Source of the DNA: Aporhodopirellula aestuarii
Lineage (GTDB): Bacteria > Planctomycetota > Planctomycetia > Pirellulales > Pirellulaceae
Length of the DNA stretch: 64,000 bases
Assembly: GCF_023701485.1 (NCBI RefSeq)
Contig: NZ_JAMQBK010000031.1
Span: forward strand, 1 to 64,000
Direction of reading: 5' to 3'
The position numbers and the translations under genes were made by a program. Each line of letters starts with the position of its first letter. Position 1 is the first letter of the stretch. The notes below the pieces were generated by a model. It was not told the DNA's origin. It did not search any database and was given only the letters and a program-made list of their open reading frames with translations. Positions 37,368 to 51,540 of the stretch are shown piece after piece.

Positions 37368-40300
37368 ATGGCAACCACGACTCAGCGTCGACTCGAGCCC
37401 ACCAGTATCCGCAAATTTGGAACCGGCTTGGGCCAGTTCGAATTGCCCGATCTGACCGCACTGCAAACCGCTTCCTATTCCGCGTTCCTGCAGGCCGACA
37501 CGGCTAGTTCAGAGCGTGCCAATCAAGGGTTGGAGTCAGTGCTGAGGGAGATATTCCCGATCAGCAGTTATGACGGCAACACCACGCTGGAGTACCTGCG
37601 TTATGAATTGGGCAAGCCGCGGTACACGGTTCAAGAATGCCGGCAGTTGCGGTTGACCTACGGGCGGCCGATGCGAGTTTGGCTGCGTCTGAATCGGGAA
37701 GAACCGATCGAGGAAGAGGTCTATCTCGGTGACCTTCCGATCATGCTCGGCGGCGGCGAGTTCGTGATCAACGGTGCGGAGCGTGTCGTTGTTAGCCAGT
37801 TGCACCGTAGCCCCGGTGTCGACTTTGTGCTCGAGCAGGACACGACCACCGATCGTAAGTTGCCTTCGTGCCGCGTGATTCCGGAACGTGGTTCGTGGAT
37901 TGAAGTCAACGTCACGAAGAAAGATTCGCTCACCGTGCGAATCGACCAGAGCGGTAAGTTCCCGGCGACCATGTTGCTGCGGGCGATGGACCCGAAGTAC
38001 AGCAGCGATGCGGAATTGCTTGCCGCGTTCTACGAAACCAGAGTCGTCAAAATTGCCGGCGGAAAAGATGCGCCGAAGCTAGAAAACAAGATTTGCGTCG
38101 ACGACGTGGTTTATCCAAGCGGTCACGATCGTGCGGGCGAGATCATCGTCGAGCCAGGCCACAAGATCAGCACCGAACTGGCTGAAACAATTGCCACAGC
38201 CGGGGTGACGAGCGTCGCGGTGATGGACCTGCCAAAGGTTCCGTTGATTTTCCACACGCTCGCCGAAGACACGACGGCCAGCCACGAAGAGGCGTTGCTG
38301 CGGATTTACCAACGCTTGCGTCCTGGTAACCCGCCGCAGTTGGAAAAGGCACGCACGCTGTTCCAAGAGAAGTTCTACGACGAAAACCGGTATCGCCTCG
38401 GTAAAGTCGGCCGATTCCGGCTCAACCGTAAACTCGGTCTCGACATCAGCGAAGAGGTGATGACGCTGCGACCGGAAGACATGATCGCGGCGATTCGTTA
38501 CCTGATCGATTTGTTCGACGCCGACAGCGATGCGGAAATCGACGATATCGACCACCTCGGCAACCGCCGACTGCGAACGATCGACGAACTCGCCAGCGAA
38601 GAGCTCCGCAAGGGCTTCTTGAAGCTTCGTCGTACCGTGCAAGAGCGCATGAGCGTCAAAGATGCTCAGGACATGACACCACGTTCGCTGATTAATCCGA
38701 AGAGCGTTTCGGCAGCAATCGATTACTTCTTCGGTCGCGGTGAACTTTCGCAGGTGGTTGACCAGACCAACCCGTTGAGCCAATTGGCTCACGAGCGACG
38801 TTTGTCGGCACTCGGCCCTGGGGGTCTGAACCGGAAACGTGCCGGTTTCGAAGTTCGCGACGTGCACATTTCGCACTACGGTCGTATCTGCCCGATTGAG
38901 ACGCCGGAAGGTACGAACATTGGTCTGATCAGCTCGCTGGCGATTTTCGCCGGCGTGGATGACTACGGCTTCCTGATCACTCCGTTCCGTAAAGTTATCG
39001 ACGGAAAGATCAGCGAAGACACCGTTTGGTTGCGTGCCGACGAAGAAGGCGAATCTTACGTGGCTCCCGCCGACACCGAAGTCAAAGACGGGGCGTTGGT
39101 TCCTGGTCCTAACTTGATCGCCCGGTTCCGTAGTGACTTCGAAATCGTGTTGCCCGAACAGGTCAGCTACATGGACGTCGCGCCGGCCCAGATGGTCGGT
39201 GTGTCGGCTGGGTTGATTCCGTTCCTCGAGCACGATGATGCTAACCGCGCGTTGATGGGATCGAACATGCAGCGGCAAGCCGTGCCGTTGCTCGTTGCCG
39301 AACCGCCGATCGTCGCGACGGGGATGGAACGTGAAGTCGCCAAAAACAGCGCGATGGTCGTACGTGCCCGCCGTGCCGGCAAAGTGACTTACGCCGATGC
39401 CACACGCATCGAAGTTGGCAGCGATCATTACCCGCTCAAGAAGTACCAAGGGCTCAACGAACGCACCTGCCAAAACCAAAAACCACTCGTTTCGGTGGGC
39501 GACAAGGTCGAGAAGGGCCAGATCATCGCAGACGGTGCGGCGACCCGCTTGGGCGAACTCGCTCTGGGCCGGAACGTGCTCGTCGGATTTATGTCGTTTG
39601 ACGGATTCAACTACGAAGACGCGATCATCATCAGCGAAGAGTTGGTTCGCAACGATACGTACACTTCGATTCACATCGAAGACTTCGATGTCGAAATTCG
39701 CGAAACCAAACTCGGCCGGGAAGAGTTTACCCGGGATATCCCGAACGTGTCCGAGAAGGCCCTACGCAATCTCGATGACAGCGGTATTGTTCAAGTCGGT
39801 ACCTATGTTAAGCCAGGCGACATCCTGGTCGGCAAGGTCAGCCCGAAGAGCAAGACCGAGCTGACTCCAGAAGAAAAACTCCTGCACGCGATCTTCGGTC
39901 GTGCCGGTGAAGACGTGAAGAACGATTCACTCGAAGTGCCTTCGGGCATCGAAGGGATCGTCATCGACACGCACAAATTCTCTCGCCGGATGAGTCTCGG
40001 CGAAGACGAGCGGAAGCAGTTTGAGAAAGAGCTCAAACAGCACGAGACCGAAGGCAACGACGAAATCGCTAGAACGTTTGAGTCGTTGATCCGTGATCTC
40101 GAAGCCGCTGCGGGAACCAAGCTCAAGGACTCGACCGGAACGCCACTGGCTGACGGTCAGGATCCAAAGTTCGTTGCCGAACGTGCAACCAGCTTCCGCT
40201 TCGACATCGTTCTCGACCAAGTCGACGAATCGAAGAAAGAAGAAGTCGAAAAGGTCTACGCCGCCCAATGGCAAAACGTTGAGAACGCGATCGATGAACG

Positions 40301-41087
40301 TGACCGCAAGCTGAACTCGATGAAACGCGGCGATGAACTTCGCAGCGGCGTGTTGCAGATGGTCAAGGTTTACATCGCGACCAAACGGACGATCAGCGTC
40401 GGTGACAAGATGGCCGGTCGTCACGGAAACAAAGGGGTTATCGCCAAGATCCTCCCGATCGAAGACATGCCGTTCCTTCCAGACGGTACGCCGATCCAAA
40501 TCATGCTCAACCCGCTGGGCGTTCCCTCGCGGATGAACGTGGGGCAGATTTTGGAAACGCACCTCGGTTGGGCCGGTGCCAAGCTTGGTTTCCAAGCGGT
40601 CACGCCGATCTTCGACGGTGCTTCGGAGTCGGAAATCAATGATTGTCTCGCCGAGGCTGGCTTGCCCGCCCACGGTAAGATCCGTTTGACCGACGGCCGA
40701 ACCGGCGAACCGATGGAGCAGGAAACAACGGTGGGTTACATCTACATGTTGAAACTGCACCACCTCGTCGACGACAAGGTTCACGCACGTAGCACGGGGC
40801 CATACTCGCTCATCACGCAGCAGCCTCTCGGCGGTAAGGCCCGCTTCGGTGGTCAACGCTTCGGAGAGATGGAAGTGTGGGCACTCGAGGCTTACGGTGC
40901 GGCGTACATCCTTCAAGAGTTGCTCACGGTTAAGAGTGACGACGTCGAAGGCCGTACGAAGATCTACGAATCGATGGTCAAGGGCGAGAACACCTTGGAA
41001 GCCGGCACACCAGCCAGTTTCGACGTGTTGACCAACGAAATTCGTGGTCTGGCACTGAACATGCAACTTGAAAAACGCCCGATCTAG
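37368..41087 (+). CDS. rpoB: DNA-directed RNA polymerase subunit beta
   Basis: The 1239-residue protein has the beta-subunit blocks throughout. SPGVDFV lies near residue 146, [13 protein letters not shown] and NIGLISSLA lie near 502-521, [12 protein letters not shown] is at 1012-1023, and [27 protein letters not shown] lies near the C terminus. The beta subunit forms the catalytic cleft and the rifampicin pocket. The start has a good Shine-Dalgarno sequence. It is followed after 228 bp by rpoC. A region around residues 880-1000 is Glu/Lys-rich and could be a lineage-specific insertion. Confidence 0.98.
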   Translation: MATTTQRRLEPTSIRKFGTGLGQFELPDLTALQTASYSAFLQADTASSERANQGLESVLREIFPISSYDGNTTLEYLRYELGKPRYTVQECRQLRLTYGRPMRVWLRLNREEPIEEEVYLGDLPIMLGGGEFVINGAERVVVSQLHRSPGVDFVLEQDTTTDRKLPSCRVIPERGSWIEVNVTKKDSLTVRIDQSGKFPATMLLRAMDPKYSSDAELLAAFYETRVVKIAGGKDAPKLENKICVDDVVYPSGHDRAGEIIVEPGHKISTELAETIATAGVTSVAVMDLPKVPLIFHTLAEDTTASHEEALLRIYQRLRPGNPPQLEKARTLFQEKFYDENRYRLGKVGRFRLNRKLGLDISEEVMTLRPEDMIAAIRYLIDLFDADSDAEIDDIDHLGNRRLRTIDELASEELRKGFLKLRRTVQERMSVKDAQDMTPRSLINPKSVSAAIDYFFGRGELSQVVDQTNPLSQLAHERRLSALGPGGLNRKRAGFEVRDVHISHYGRICPIETPEGTNIGLISSLAIFAGVDDYGFLITPFRKVIDGKISEDTVWLRADEEGESYVAPADTEVKDGALVPGPNLIARFRSDFEIVLPEQVSYMDVAPAQMVGVSAGLIPFLEHDDANRALMGSNMQRQAVPLLVAEPPIVATGMEREVAKNSAMVVRARRAGKVTYADATRIEVGSDHYPLKKYQGLNERTCQNQKPLVSVGDKVEKGQIIADGAATRLGELALGRNVLVGFMSFDGFNYEDAIIISEELVRNDTYTSIHIEDFDVEIRETKLGREEFTRDIPNVSEKALRNLDDSGIVQVGTYVKPGDILVGKVSPKSKTELTPEEKLLHAIFGRAGEDVKNDSLEVPSGIEGIVIDTHKFSRRMSLGEDERKQFEKELKQHETEGNDEIARTFESLIRDLEAAAGTKLKDSTGTPLADGQDPKFVAERATSFRFDIVLDQVDESKKEEVEKVYAAQWQNVENAIDERDRKLNSMKRGDELRSGVLQMVKVYIATKRTISVGDKMAGRHGNKGVIAKILPIEDMPFLPDGTPIQIMLNPLGVPSRMNVGQILETHLGWAGAKLGFQAVTPIFDGASESEINDCLAEAGLPAHGKIRLTDGRTGEPMEQETTVGYIYMLKLHHLVDDKVHARSTGPYSLITQQPLGGKARFGGQRFGEMEVWALEAYGAAYILQELLTVKSDDVEGRTKIYESMVKGENTLEAGTPASFDVLTNEIRGLALNMQLEKRPI

Positions 41088-41284
41088 GCGTGACGTGACT
41101 CAGCCGGACGGCGTCGTGCGAAGCAACTTCTTCTCATCGACGCCGTTCCGCGAGAGATCTTCCGCCTGAAGATAAATTGACGTTGGGCTATTGCCTGACT
41201 GTATCGCGACAAAATCGCTTGAAACCTTCCACTTCAAAACGCTCAATGCCTTCCTGCCAAACAAACATTTGGCCGCAGGCGACG

Positions 41285-41305
41285 AGCTAAAAGCTAATAG
41301 CTAAA
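41285..41305 (+). repeat. Three heptamer repeats just before rpoC
   Basis: AGCTAAA, AGCTAAT and AGCTAAA occur in tandem (7-bp period), ending 10 bp before the rpoC ATG. The run resembles an intergenic heptamer motif, and no stem is formed by it. It could affect rpoC translation or transcription; the spacing is suggestive only. Confidence 0.55.
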
Positions 41306-41315
41306 GGCTTCTTCC

Positions 41316-45599
<4,284 letters not shown>

Positions 45600-45631
45600 C
45601 GCAGCGTCCTGACGGACCTTAGAAAACGCAT

Positions 45632-45668
45632 AAACCCAGCGGAGTTGACTCCGCTGGGTTTTGTTTTG
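45632..45668 (+). terminator. Intrinsic terminator of rpoC
   Basis: A perfect 12-bp stem (45632-45643 with 45650-45661, AAACCCAGCGGA type, loop 6 nt) is followed by TGTTTTG. It lies 32 bp after the rpoC stop. Confidence 0.92.
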
Positions 45669-45770
45669 GATTCACCACACGTCACGGCTCGATTCGCCTG
45701 ACCAGATGAGGGAATCAATCCCGCCTGAGTCTGCGGTGATTGCGAATCCAACGCCGTGCCAATTGAGGCA

Positions 45771-47219
45771 CTACTGCGATTTCCGCTTTGGACGCTTTGC
45801 GACGTTGGACGCCAAGTCGGGATCGTAGTTCGGATTCGGATTCGGTAGTTGAGCGTCTACGGTGTCGAGCCACTGATGCAGTTTCGCTTGCAGTGATGCT
45901 GCTTTCTCAGGCTGCACTGCCGCCAAGTCAACTTGTTCACCGAGGTCTTCGGCGATGTTGTACAAGTGAATGGAACGATCTTCGTGAAATTCGATCAATC
46001 GATAGTCGCCCGATCGAATGGCGCTGTAGGGGCCGTCGCCGCCGGCATGATAGTGCGGGTAGTGCCAAAACAAGTCACGATCCACAGTGGTGGAAACATC
46101 ACGTAGCAACGGCGTGATACTTCGCCCATCGATTATCTGGCCTGCGTCGACCTCCACTGCGGCCATCTCAAGAAAGGTCGGAAATAAGTCGGTCGTGATA
46201 ATGGGTTCGTTACAGATGGAACCGGCGGCGGTAACGCCAGGCCACGATACGATGGCGGGAACACGCACGCCGCCTTCGTATGCCGAACCTTTTCCGCGAC
46301 GCAAAGGGAAGTTGTCAGTAAACCCGTCGTGTTTGCCATTGCGTTGGGTCAGTCCGCCGTTATCGCTAAAGAAGACGACAACGGTTTTCTCGGCCAATGA
46401 ATGATGATCCAAACGGTCGACGATACGGCCCACGCTTTGGTCCAGGCTGGCCACCATCGCGGCGTAGACCGGATTGCGGTGGACTGCGTTTTCGTCGACT
46501 TTACGCTGAAAATATTCGACCAAGTCCGCACGTCCCTGGATCGGTGTGTGGGGAACGTTGTAGGCAAAGTACAGAAAGAACGGACGCGATCTGGATTCGT
46601 CGATGAAGTCACAGGCTTTGTCGGTCAACACATCGGTTAGATACCGTGAGCCCGTTTTACTTTTTGACGAGTCTTCTAATAAATAACCTTTGGCCCCTTT
46701 TGGCCGTTCGAAGGATACGTCAAAGCCTTGATCGGTTGGTGATGTGCCCGCGGCGTCGGAACCACTGCCGCTGAGATGCCATTTGCCGATGTGCCCCGTT
46801 CGGTATCCGGCAGCGCGGAGTGATTCGGCGATGGTAATCTCATCGGGTGCGAGACGTTTGGTCCAATCGGGAATCATCAGTTTTGCATGCGGACGGTGTT
46901 GCCCGGCTATAAAGTCCGTGAGATGCAGGCGGGCGGGGTATTTGCCCGTCATGATCGATGCTCTGGTTGGAGAGCAAACGGTGCAGGCGGCGTAGGCGTT
47001 GGTGAATTTCACTCCTTTCGCGGCGAGTGCATCCAGATTGGGCGTCTCATAGAAATCGCTTCCAAAGGAACGGAGCCCGGTCCAGCCTAAGTCGTCGGCT
47101 AGCAGCAAAATGATATTGGGCGGTTCGGCGGCACAGCGATTGCCCCCAATCGACCCTCCACCACTGATGATCAGCGCACCGATCGCCGAAGCGATTCGCA
47201 AAGAGAGACGGAAACGCAT
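45771..47219 (-). CDS. Arylsulfatase-family sulfatase with a signal peptide
   Basis: From the ATG at 47219 the protein has 482 residues; Met codons at 47234 and 47252 are alternatives. A signal peptide (IASAIGALIISGGG) precedes NIILLLADDLGW. The formylglycine motif C-S-P-T-R begins at Cys82 and is followed by a GKYP stretch, so it belongs to the Cys-type sulfatases activated by a formylglycine-generating enzyme. The later SDNGG and GKGSAYEGG motifs match type I sulfatases. It is probably periplasmic and removes sulfate from polysaccharides, as in many marine planctomycetes. The DUF3500 gene lies upstream on the same strand, 126 bp away. Confidence 0.9.
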   Translation of the reverse strand: MRFRLSLRIASAIGALIISGGGSIGGNRCAAEPPNIILLLADDLGWTGLRSFGSDFYETPNLDALAAKGVKFTNAYAACTVCSPTRASIMTGKYPARLHLTDFIAGQHRPHAKLMIPDWTKRLAPDEITIAESLRAAGYRTGHIGKWHLSGSGSDAAGTSPTDQGFDVSFERPKGAKGYLLEDSSKSKTGSRYLTDVLTDKACDFIDESRSRPFFLYFAYNVPHTPIQGRADLVEYFQRKVDENAVHRNPVYAAMVASLDQSVGRIVDRLDHHSLAEKTVVVFFSDNGGLTQRNGKHDGFTDNFPLRRGKGSAYEGGVRVPAIVSWPGVTAAGSICNEPIITTDLFPTFLEMAAVEVDAGQIIDGRSITPLLRDVSTTVDRDLFWHYPHYHAGGDGPYSAIRSGDYRLIEFHEDRSIHLYNIAEDLGEQVDLAAVQPEKAASLQAKLHQWLDTVDAQLPNPNPNYDPDLASNVAKRPKRKSQ

Positions 47220-47345
47220 AGTCGCTTCTGACATGATGGTCACCACTATCAAGCTAGGGGTCGATCAGGGGATTCCGATTCGACTCCCCCGCGGCCGTAA
47301 TGGAAGCGTCCCGCAATGTGTGCAAGACTGCTTGTCGTTACGTTA

Positions 47346-48350
47346 CTAAGCGTTGAGTTCGACGTCCGGGCTGTCGGCTACGTTTACCCAGACGTGCACG
47401 TGCGGAGCGCCTCGGTAGTGCCAGACAAACGCAGGCCCCTCTAGTCGCCAGTTATCCCAAACACCGTCATCGCCGATATCCTTGTCGCTATAAAACGCCA
47501 GATGACAGGCATCCAATCCGCCTTGTGTCTGCAAGCACGCCATCACTTCCGCTTGATCGGTGGAGCGATACATCTCGACGAGTGTCTTGAGTACCAGCTG
47601 CAAGTGTTCTTTCTGGTCCGATGACAATTCAGTAACCGGGAGCCCCGCAATCTCGCCGCTGCTGCCTTTAAATCCGACGGCTTGTTCGCGTGGTGTTTTC
47701 GGGAGCAAGGCTAGTTTTTGTTGTCGGCCATCGAGCATCTTGAATAGGTCATTTGCAGCGACGGCTTGATGCCAGAACACGTTCCCAGTGTGATTGGGTC
47801 CTTCGTTGAAGTCAGGTGCATGTCCATAGAACAGAGGACCACCGAACGCGACATGGTCCGCCGAGTTGCCGTCACAACGGAGAGTCATGTGACGGCCCGT
47901 CATGACCAATTCAAACTTGCCTTGACCGGGAGTTCCAAAAATCGCAATCGATTGCTCGTGTCCGAAACCGCCAGCGTCGTCTTCGAGTTGTTGGTAGTAT
48001 CGCTCGTGCCAAGACGGATCAATGATCGACTCGAATACCTTTGTGATCAGATCTCGTTGTTCATCGTTGTAGAAATCGGACACGATTTCGTGATTGGTGA
48101 TGTTCCAATTGTTTGCGACAAACGTTCTCAGGAGTCCACGTTTCTTGTCTCGGTGGTCCCAGTCAAAGCAAACTGCTTGCTTTTGTTTCTCACTCAGGGA
48201 TTCGTAAAGCAAACCCGTATACGATTCGGCTGATTGAACCGGCGTCGCCGAAGCAAGAAGATTGGTGGACGCAAGCAGTGGTCCCGCGCTGAGAGCGGCC
48301 GATGCAGTTCCTAAAAACTGACGACGATTGAAACTGAACTGGTCACGCAT
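47346..48350 (-). CDS. DUF3500 protein with a Tat-type signal
   Basis: From the ATG at 48350 the protein has 334 residues, with a twin-Arg signal (N-R-R-Q-F-L-G followed by a hydrophobic stretch). The body fits DUF3500: VCFDWDHRDKKR, NHEIVSDFY, FGTPGQGKFELVMTGRHMTLRC, FWHQAVAAN, and HVHVWVN at the end. DUF3500 proteins are of unknown function, often found with secreted enzymes. The gene is upstream of the sulfatase gene on the same strand. A co-acting role on an extracellular or periplasmic substrate is possible. Confidence 0.8.
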   Translation of the reverse strand: MRDQFSFNRRQFLGTASAALSAGPLLASTNLLASATPVQSAESYTGLLYESLSEKQKQAVCFDWDHRDKKRGLLRTFVANNWNITNHEIVSDFYNDEQRDLITKVFESIIDPSWHERYYQQLEDDAGGFGHEQSIAIFGTPGQGKFELVMTGRHMTLRCDGNSADHVAFGGPLFYGHAPDFNEGPNHTGNVFWHQAVAANDLFKMLDGRQQKLALLPKTPREQAVGFKGSSGEIAGLPVTELSSDQKEHLQLVLKTLVEMYRSTDQAEVMACLQTQGGLDACHLAFYSDKDIGDDGVWDNWRLEGPAFVWHYRGAPHVHVWVNVADSPDVELNA

Positions 48351-48630
48351 TGTTTTGACTCCCTGGTCCCAAAGAACGATCCGAAACACGACTTCAGTGT
48401 ATCACGTTTCAGAGCGCAATCCGAAGTTTGTTCGGTGAGACTCGAGTCAGGAAGCGGAGGCGGTACCCGGTTGCCGGCGCGTTTCAAAAGCTTAAAAGCC
48501 ACGCGTCTATTCACGCAAGACAATCGGAAGAGTCAAAGAACGAACTCAGCATCGATACCTGTCCACACATGGACATACACACCCTGAGCGGTTTGTGTCT
48601 TTGAGTTGCGTCACCGAAACCTGCCGGCAT
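48351..48630. other. Non-coding stretch downstream of the FecR-like fragment
   Basis: About 280 bp containing no convincing open frame. It lies between the DUF3500 start and the end of the fragment at 48631. Confidence 0.35.
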
Positions 48631-48834
48631 TCACGCCGTGAACCGCTTGTTGTTCACTGAATGCATCGGGCGACTGATTTGGAGCAACATCGCGTGCAGA
48701 TTTGTTTGTTGCCAGAATTCCTTTCTTGCAACCGGCGAACTCAACAACAACTGTTCCAGACTTTCCTTGGATTCCTGGGTAAGCCCGCCATCTAGATAGA
48801 GCCCGAGTAAGTGCTGAAGTTTTTCCATCTTCAT
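48631..48834 (-). pseudogene. N-terminal fragment of a FecR/anti-sigma-like gene
   Basis: From an ATG at 48834 the frame gives 67 residues. The sequence (LLGLYLDGGLTQESKE, LLLSSPVARKEF and NLHAMLLQ) matches the N-terminal helix region of planctomycete FecR/anti-sigma-like proteins. Normally such proteins then run on through a membrane segment and a long FecR or LamG domain, but here a stop comes at once. It therefore looks like a truncated relic. No ECF sigma gene is detectable next to it. An independent small protein cannot be excluded. Confidence 0.55.
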
Positions 48835-49383
48835 CGAGATTCCTTTCTTTGTGTGCAGGGCTCCGCCCCGGGAAATCGGCCCGCGTTGGCAATTCGTCTC
48901 TCGGAAATGCCATCCAAAACACCGACGAAGTCGACCACCTTCCATAGATATCGTCTGTCGCCAACATCGACTAAACGCCGATTGAGCTCTTTTGTTTGGC
49001 TCGATCGGCAACCATCGTCGACCCCGTCGCGACCGTACGACACGCACAAACGGCGTAACCCGTCTTTGCGAAAAATCGTAGACGAACGTCGCCGATGTCT
49101 GATGTTTTGCGAATGAACATCGCATCGACGCCATCTCGGGGAGAGTTTGGGTCCAGCCATTCGAGGAGCTCCGGGGGTAGAGTGATCTCAGTGCAATGAA
49201 ATGAGGGCATGCACGCAAATCTGAACTACCCCATCGAAGGGTTTCCGAATATTTACTGCCATGGTTGTTCTCGGCGACGACGTGCGCGGTTTATGGCGGG
49301 CATGTGAGGCTTGTCTGAGGCGAATTTTCGCAAATAGCGAGGATAAAAACCGGCCCCACTCCCCCCCTTCGGCATGTGGTGCG
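48835..49383. other. Decayed, apparently non-coding stretch
   Basis: About 550 bp with no convincing gene. A minus-strand frame at 48971-49210 and longer overlapping frames lack recognisable character. It may hold remnants of the gene to which the FecR-like fragment belonged. Confidence 0.4.
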
Positions 49384-50217
49384 TTAGCGTCGTCGAAGCA
49401 GCAGGAGGTCAGCGGCGAGGGTCACAGACATTGCTTCGACCGTTTTCAACCGTTCCTGTTGCGAGTGCCGGACGCCTCGATACGTCATAGCGAGTGCATC
49501 CAGAATGGCGTCTGGTGCGAGTTCCACCTTGAGTTCCCAGTGGGTTTGCTCGGCGCACCGGAGCCCAGCGGCCTCCATTTCTTCGACGACCAATTCCCAC
49601 CGCCGCCGTCGATGTCCGGACTGCTGCACCTTTTCTCGCAGCTCGATCAGATCCTCTTCCCCCGGCACAGCGATGATGCACACCCCATCTGGAGCGAGCA
49701 CCCGTTGAATCTCGGCGACAGGTCGGCGGCCGAAGAGCGAGATCACTCGATCCACGCTCGCGTCCGTCGCCGGCAGTTCGCGGTCGGCGTTAGCGAGCAC
49801 CCAGGTTGCCTCCGGCCAACGCCGGGCAGCTAGCTTCATGGCAGTTTTGGAGAGATCGATGCCGCAGTAGCCTTCAGCTTCGTTCGCGAACAAGGCAGGA
49901 CCGAAGAAGCCTTCTCCGCAACCAAGGTCGAGCGTACGCGGCGGCGAGTCAGCACCGGACCGTGTTGGAATTGCGATCCAAGGCGATAGCGTCTGAACTA
50001 AACCGGCGGCGTGCCCGCGTGCGAGCCAGCGGTGCCTCGCCATCACGGCCTCGGTGCAATCGCCCGGCTGTTTTGACTTTCGATCCTGGGGCTGCGTCAG
50101 ATTCCAGTAGCCCTGTTTGGCACGATCGAAGTGGTGTCGCGCCTCACAGGTGAGACCAGAGTCGGAGGGTACCAAGATATTTTGGCAATCTCGGACGGTG
50201 CAGCGTAATTCAAACAT
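49384..50217 (-). CDS. RlmA-like 23S rRNA (guanine-N1)-methyltransferase
   Basis: The 277-residue protein follows the E. coli RlmA pattern. An N-terminal Cys region (LRCTVRDC, LTCEARHHFD) precedes AKQGYWNL, then K-Q-P-G-D and a run like ARHRWLARGH. The SAM fold follows: DLGCGEGFFGPAL, GIDLSKTAMKLA, VLANADRELP, VISLFGRRP. RlmA methylates 23S rRNA at a guanine near position 745 in E. coli. The Cys spacing differs a little from E. coli, so zinc binding is uncertain. It lies 239 bp after the Ntn hydrolase gene on the same strand. Confidence 0.8.
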   Translation of the reverse strand: MFELRCTVRDCQNILVPSDSGLTCEARHHFDRAKQGYWNLTQPQDRKSKQPGDCTEAVMARHRWLARGHAAGLVQTLSPWIAIPTRSGADSPPRTLDLGCGEGFFGPALFANEAEGYCGIDLSKTAMKLAARRWPEATWVLANADRELPATDASVDRVISLFGRRPVAEIQRVLAPDGVCIIAVPGEEDLIELREKVQQSGHRRRRWELVVEEMEAAGLRCAEQTHWELKVELAPDAILDALAMTYRGVRHSQQERLKTVEAMSVTLAADLLLLRRR

Positions 50218-50456
50218 CGGAGCATTCTAAACGAAGCGAAACCAAGGGGAAGTCTTGGGCCGTGTTTATCACTCGGGTACATGCGGGTCCGCAACAGCGA
50301 ATGCCCATCGAGCATCATTGCGGATGCCGGCGACGCGGTGCCAGACGACACAGACGAGAGACCATCGCACCGGTCAGGTTTCGGGGACGACGCGAGTAAT
50401 CGCCTGATGCCGAGTTGCCAATTGCAAGTTGGGTCCAGGCCGGTGCATGCTCTGGT

Positions 50457-51497
50457 CTATTTGATCAAAGCGGGTTCGAGGGCTTCGCCGTAGTTGAGGA
50501 CCATCTGCTTGATCGTCGATCGTACCAGGCCAGCCGGGAGGATCGCGTCGAACGCGTCGTCCACGATTCGGCTGTTCGCTTCTCGGGTGAACTGCTGCAA
50601 GTGTTGCTGCACGTCGCCTTCGTGGTCCGCGTTGATGTCGACGCAGAGCACCTCAGCGTTTTCCTCGAACTGAAGTTCCTTGAGATCGATCCGACGGAGT
50701 TTGGGAGCGACTCGTGTTCGAAACGAGATGCGAAGCCGCTCGGGTTCGTAGACCAGGTTCCACTGCGTGTGGGACTGGGCGACTCGGTGTAATGCCGCAA
50801 TCGCGTCATTGACGGGCGCGTCGGAGTCTTTCGTCTGAGACAACAACTTGGCCTGCATGAACCTTCGTTCGCTGCCGTTGGTTGGCCGCTCTCGTTCGCA
50901 GGCTTGCCATGATCGTTCCCAGGTAGAATTGGCAAGAATGCACGCCGTGACCGGATCGTGTTGGACGATCGGTTTGCCATCGAGATATTCGATGATCGCG
51001 ACGTCACCACTCGCGTCGGTCACGAAGTAGTGCACCTTTTCGAGCATCGCGATGAAAGGTGTCGGCGTGATTACATCGAGGCTCTCAATCACATCCGCAA
51101 CGCTGGCGGACATATCGAGCTGGTACTGAACCCACTGCACCACATTGACCGACGCGGTGTCATCGCCGGCATTAGGAAAGGCAGCGTCGCCGAGTTGAAG
51201 CAGGTCGACGGTGAGGCCTTTTTCGTTCATGCCCGCGAAGGGGATTTCGCGACCGAACTGGGCGAACGAGACGCTACCATACCGCGAGACCCACTTTGCC
51301 GGGTTGACCGGGGTGATGGCGGTTTTTTCGATCCCGCGTGGGTTGACGATCAAGAGTCCTCCGCCAGTTCCCCAGTCATGATTGCGGGCGACAATCAGTT
51401 GATCGGCGAGTTTCATCCGCATGACGGTGCACGCCGCAGCCGGGTGAGCGACTGCGGCGACCGCGAGAATCAATCCGATGCAAAGGAATCTTCTCAT
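50457..51497 (-). CDS. Secreted Ntn-hydrolase (choloylglycine/penicillin V acylase family)
   Basis: The 346-residue protein has a signal peptide (IGLILAVAAVAHPAAA) ending directly before Cys23. In the family this Cys is the N-terminal nucleophile revealed by processing, and signal cleavage here would expose it. RNHDWGTG at about 38-45 contains the conserved Asp. Other family segments are GMNEKGLTVDLLQL and ACILANSTW. The family hydrolyses amide bonds, as in bile salts, penicillin V or N-acyl homoserine lactones; the substrate here is unknown. It lies 43 bp after the RNase E/G gene. Confidence 0.85.
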   Translation of the reverse strand: MRRFLCIGLILAVAAVAHPAAACTVMRMKLADQLIVARNHDWGTGGGLLIVNPRGIEKTAITPVNPAKWVSRYGSVSFAQFGREIPFAGMNEKGLTVDLLQLGDAAFPNAGDDTASVNVVQWVQYQLDMSASVADVIESLDVITPTPFIAMLEKVHYFVTDASGDVAIIEYLDGKPIVQHDPVTACILANSTWERSWQACERERPTNGSERRFMQAKLLSQTKDSDAPVNDAIAALHRVAQSHTQWNLVYEPERLRISFRTRVAPKLRRIDLKELQFEENAEVLCVDINADHEGDVQQHLQQFTREANSRIVDDAFDAILPAGLVRSTIKQMVLNYGEALEPALIK

Positions 51498-51540
51498 CGA
51501 CGGAATGCCCCAGGGAAGGTGACTCAGGAGGTTGGATAAC

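Noticed and set aside
38079-39674. 531-codon minus-strand frame inside rpoB
   Set aside because: It is antisense to a certain rpoB, and its translation has no motif. High GC at third codon positions of rpoB keeps the opposite strand open.
39927-41066. 379-codon minus-strand frame in the 3' part of rpoB
   Set aside because: Antisense to rpoB; no recognisable sequence.
48971-49210. 79-codon minus-strand frame
   Set aside because: No homology I recognise, and it lies in a decayed region with several overlapping frames.
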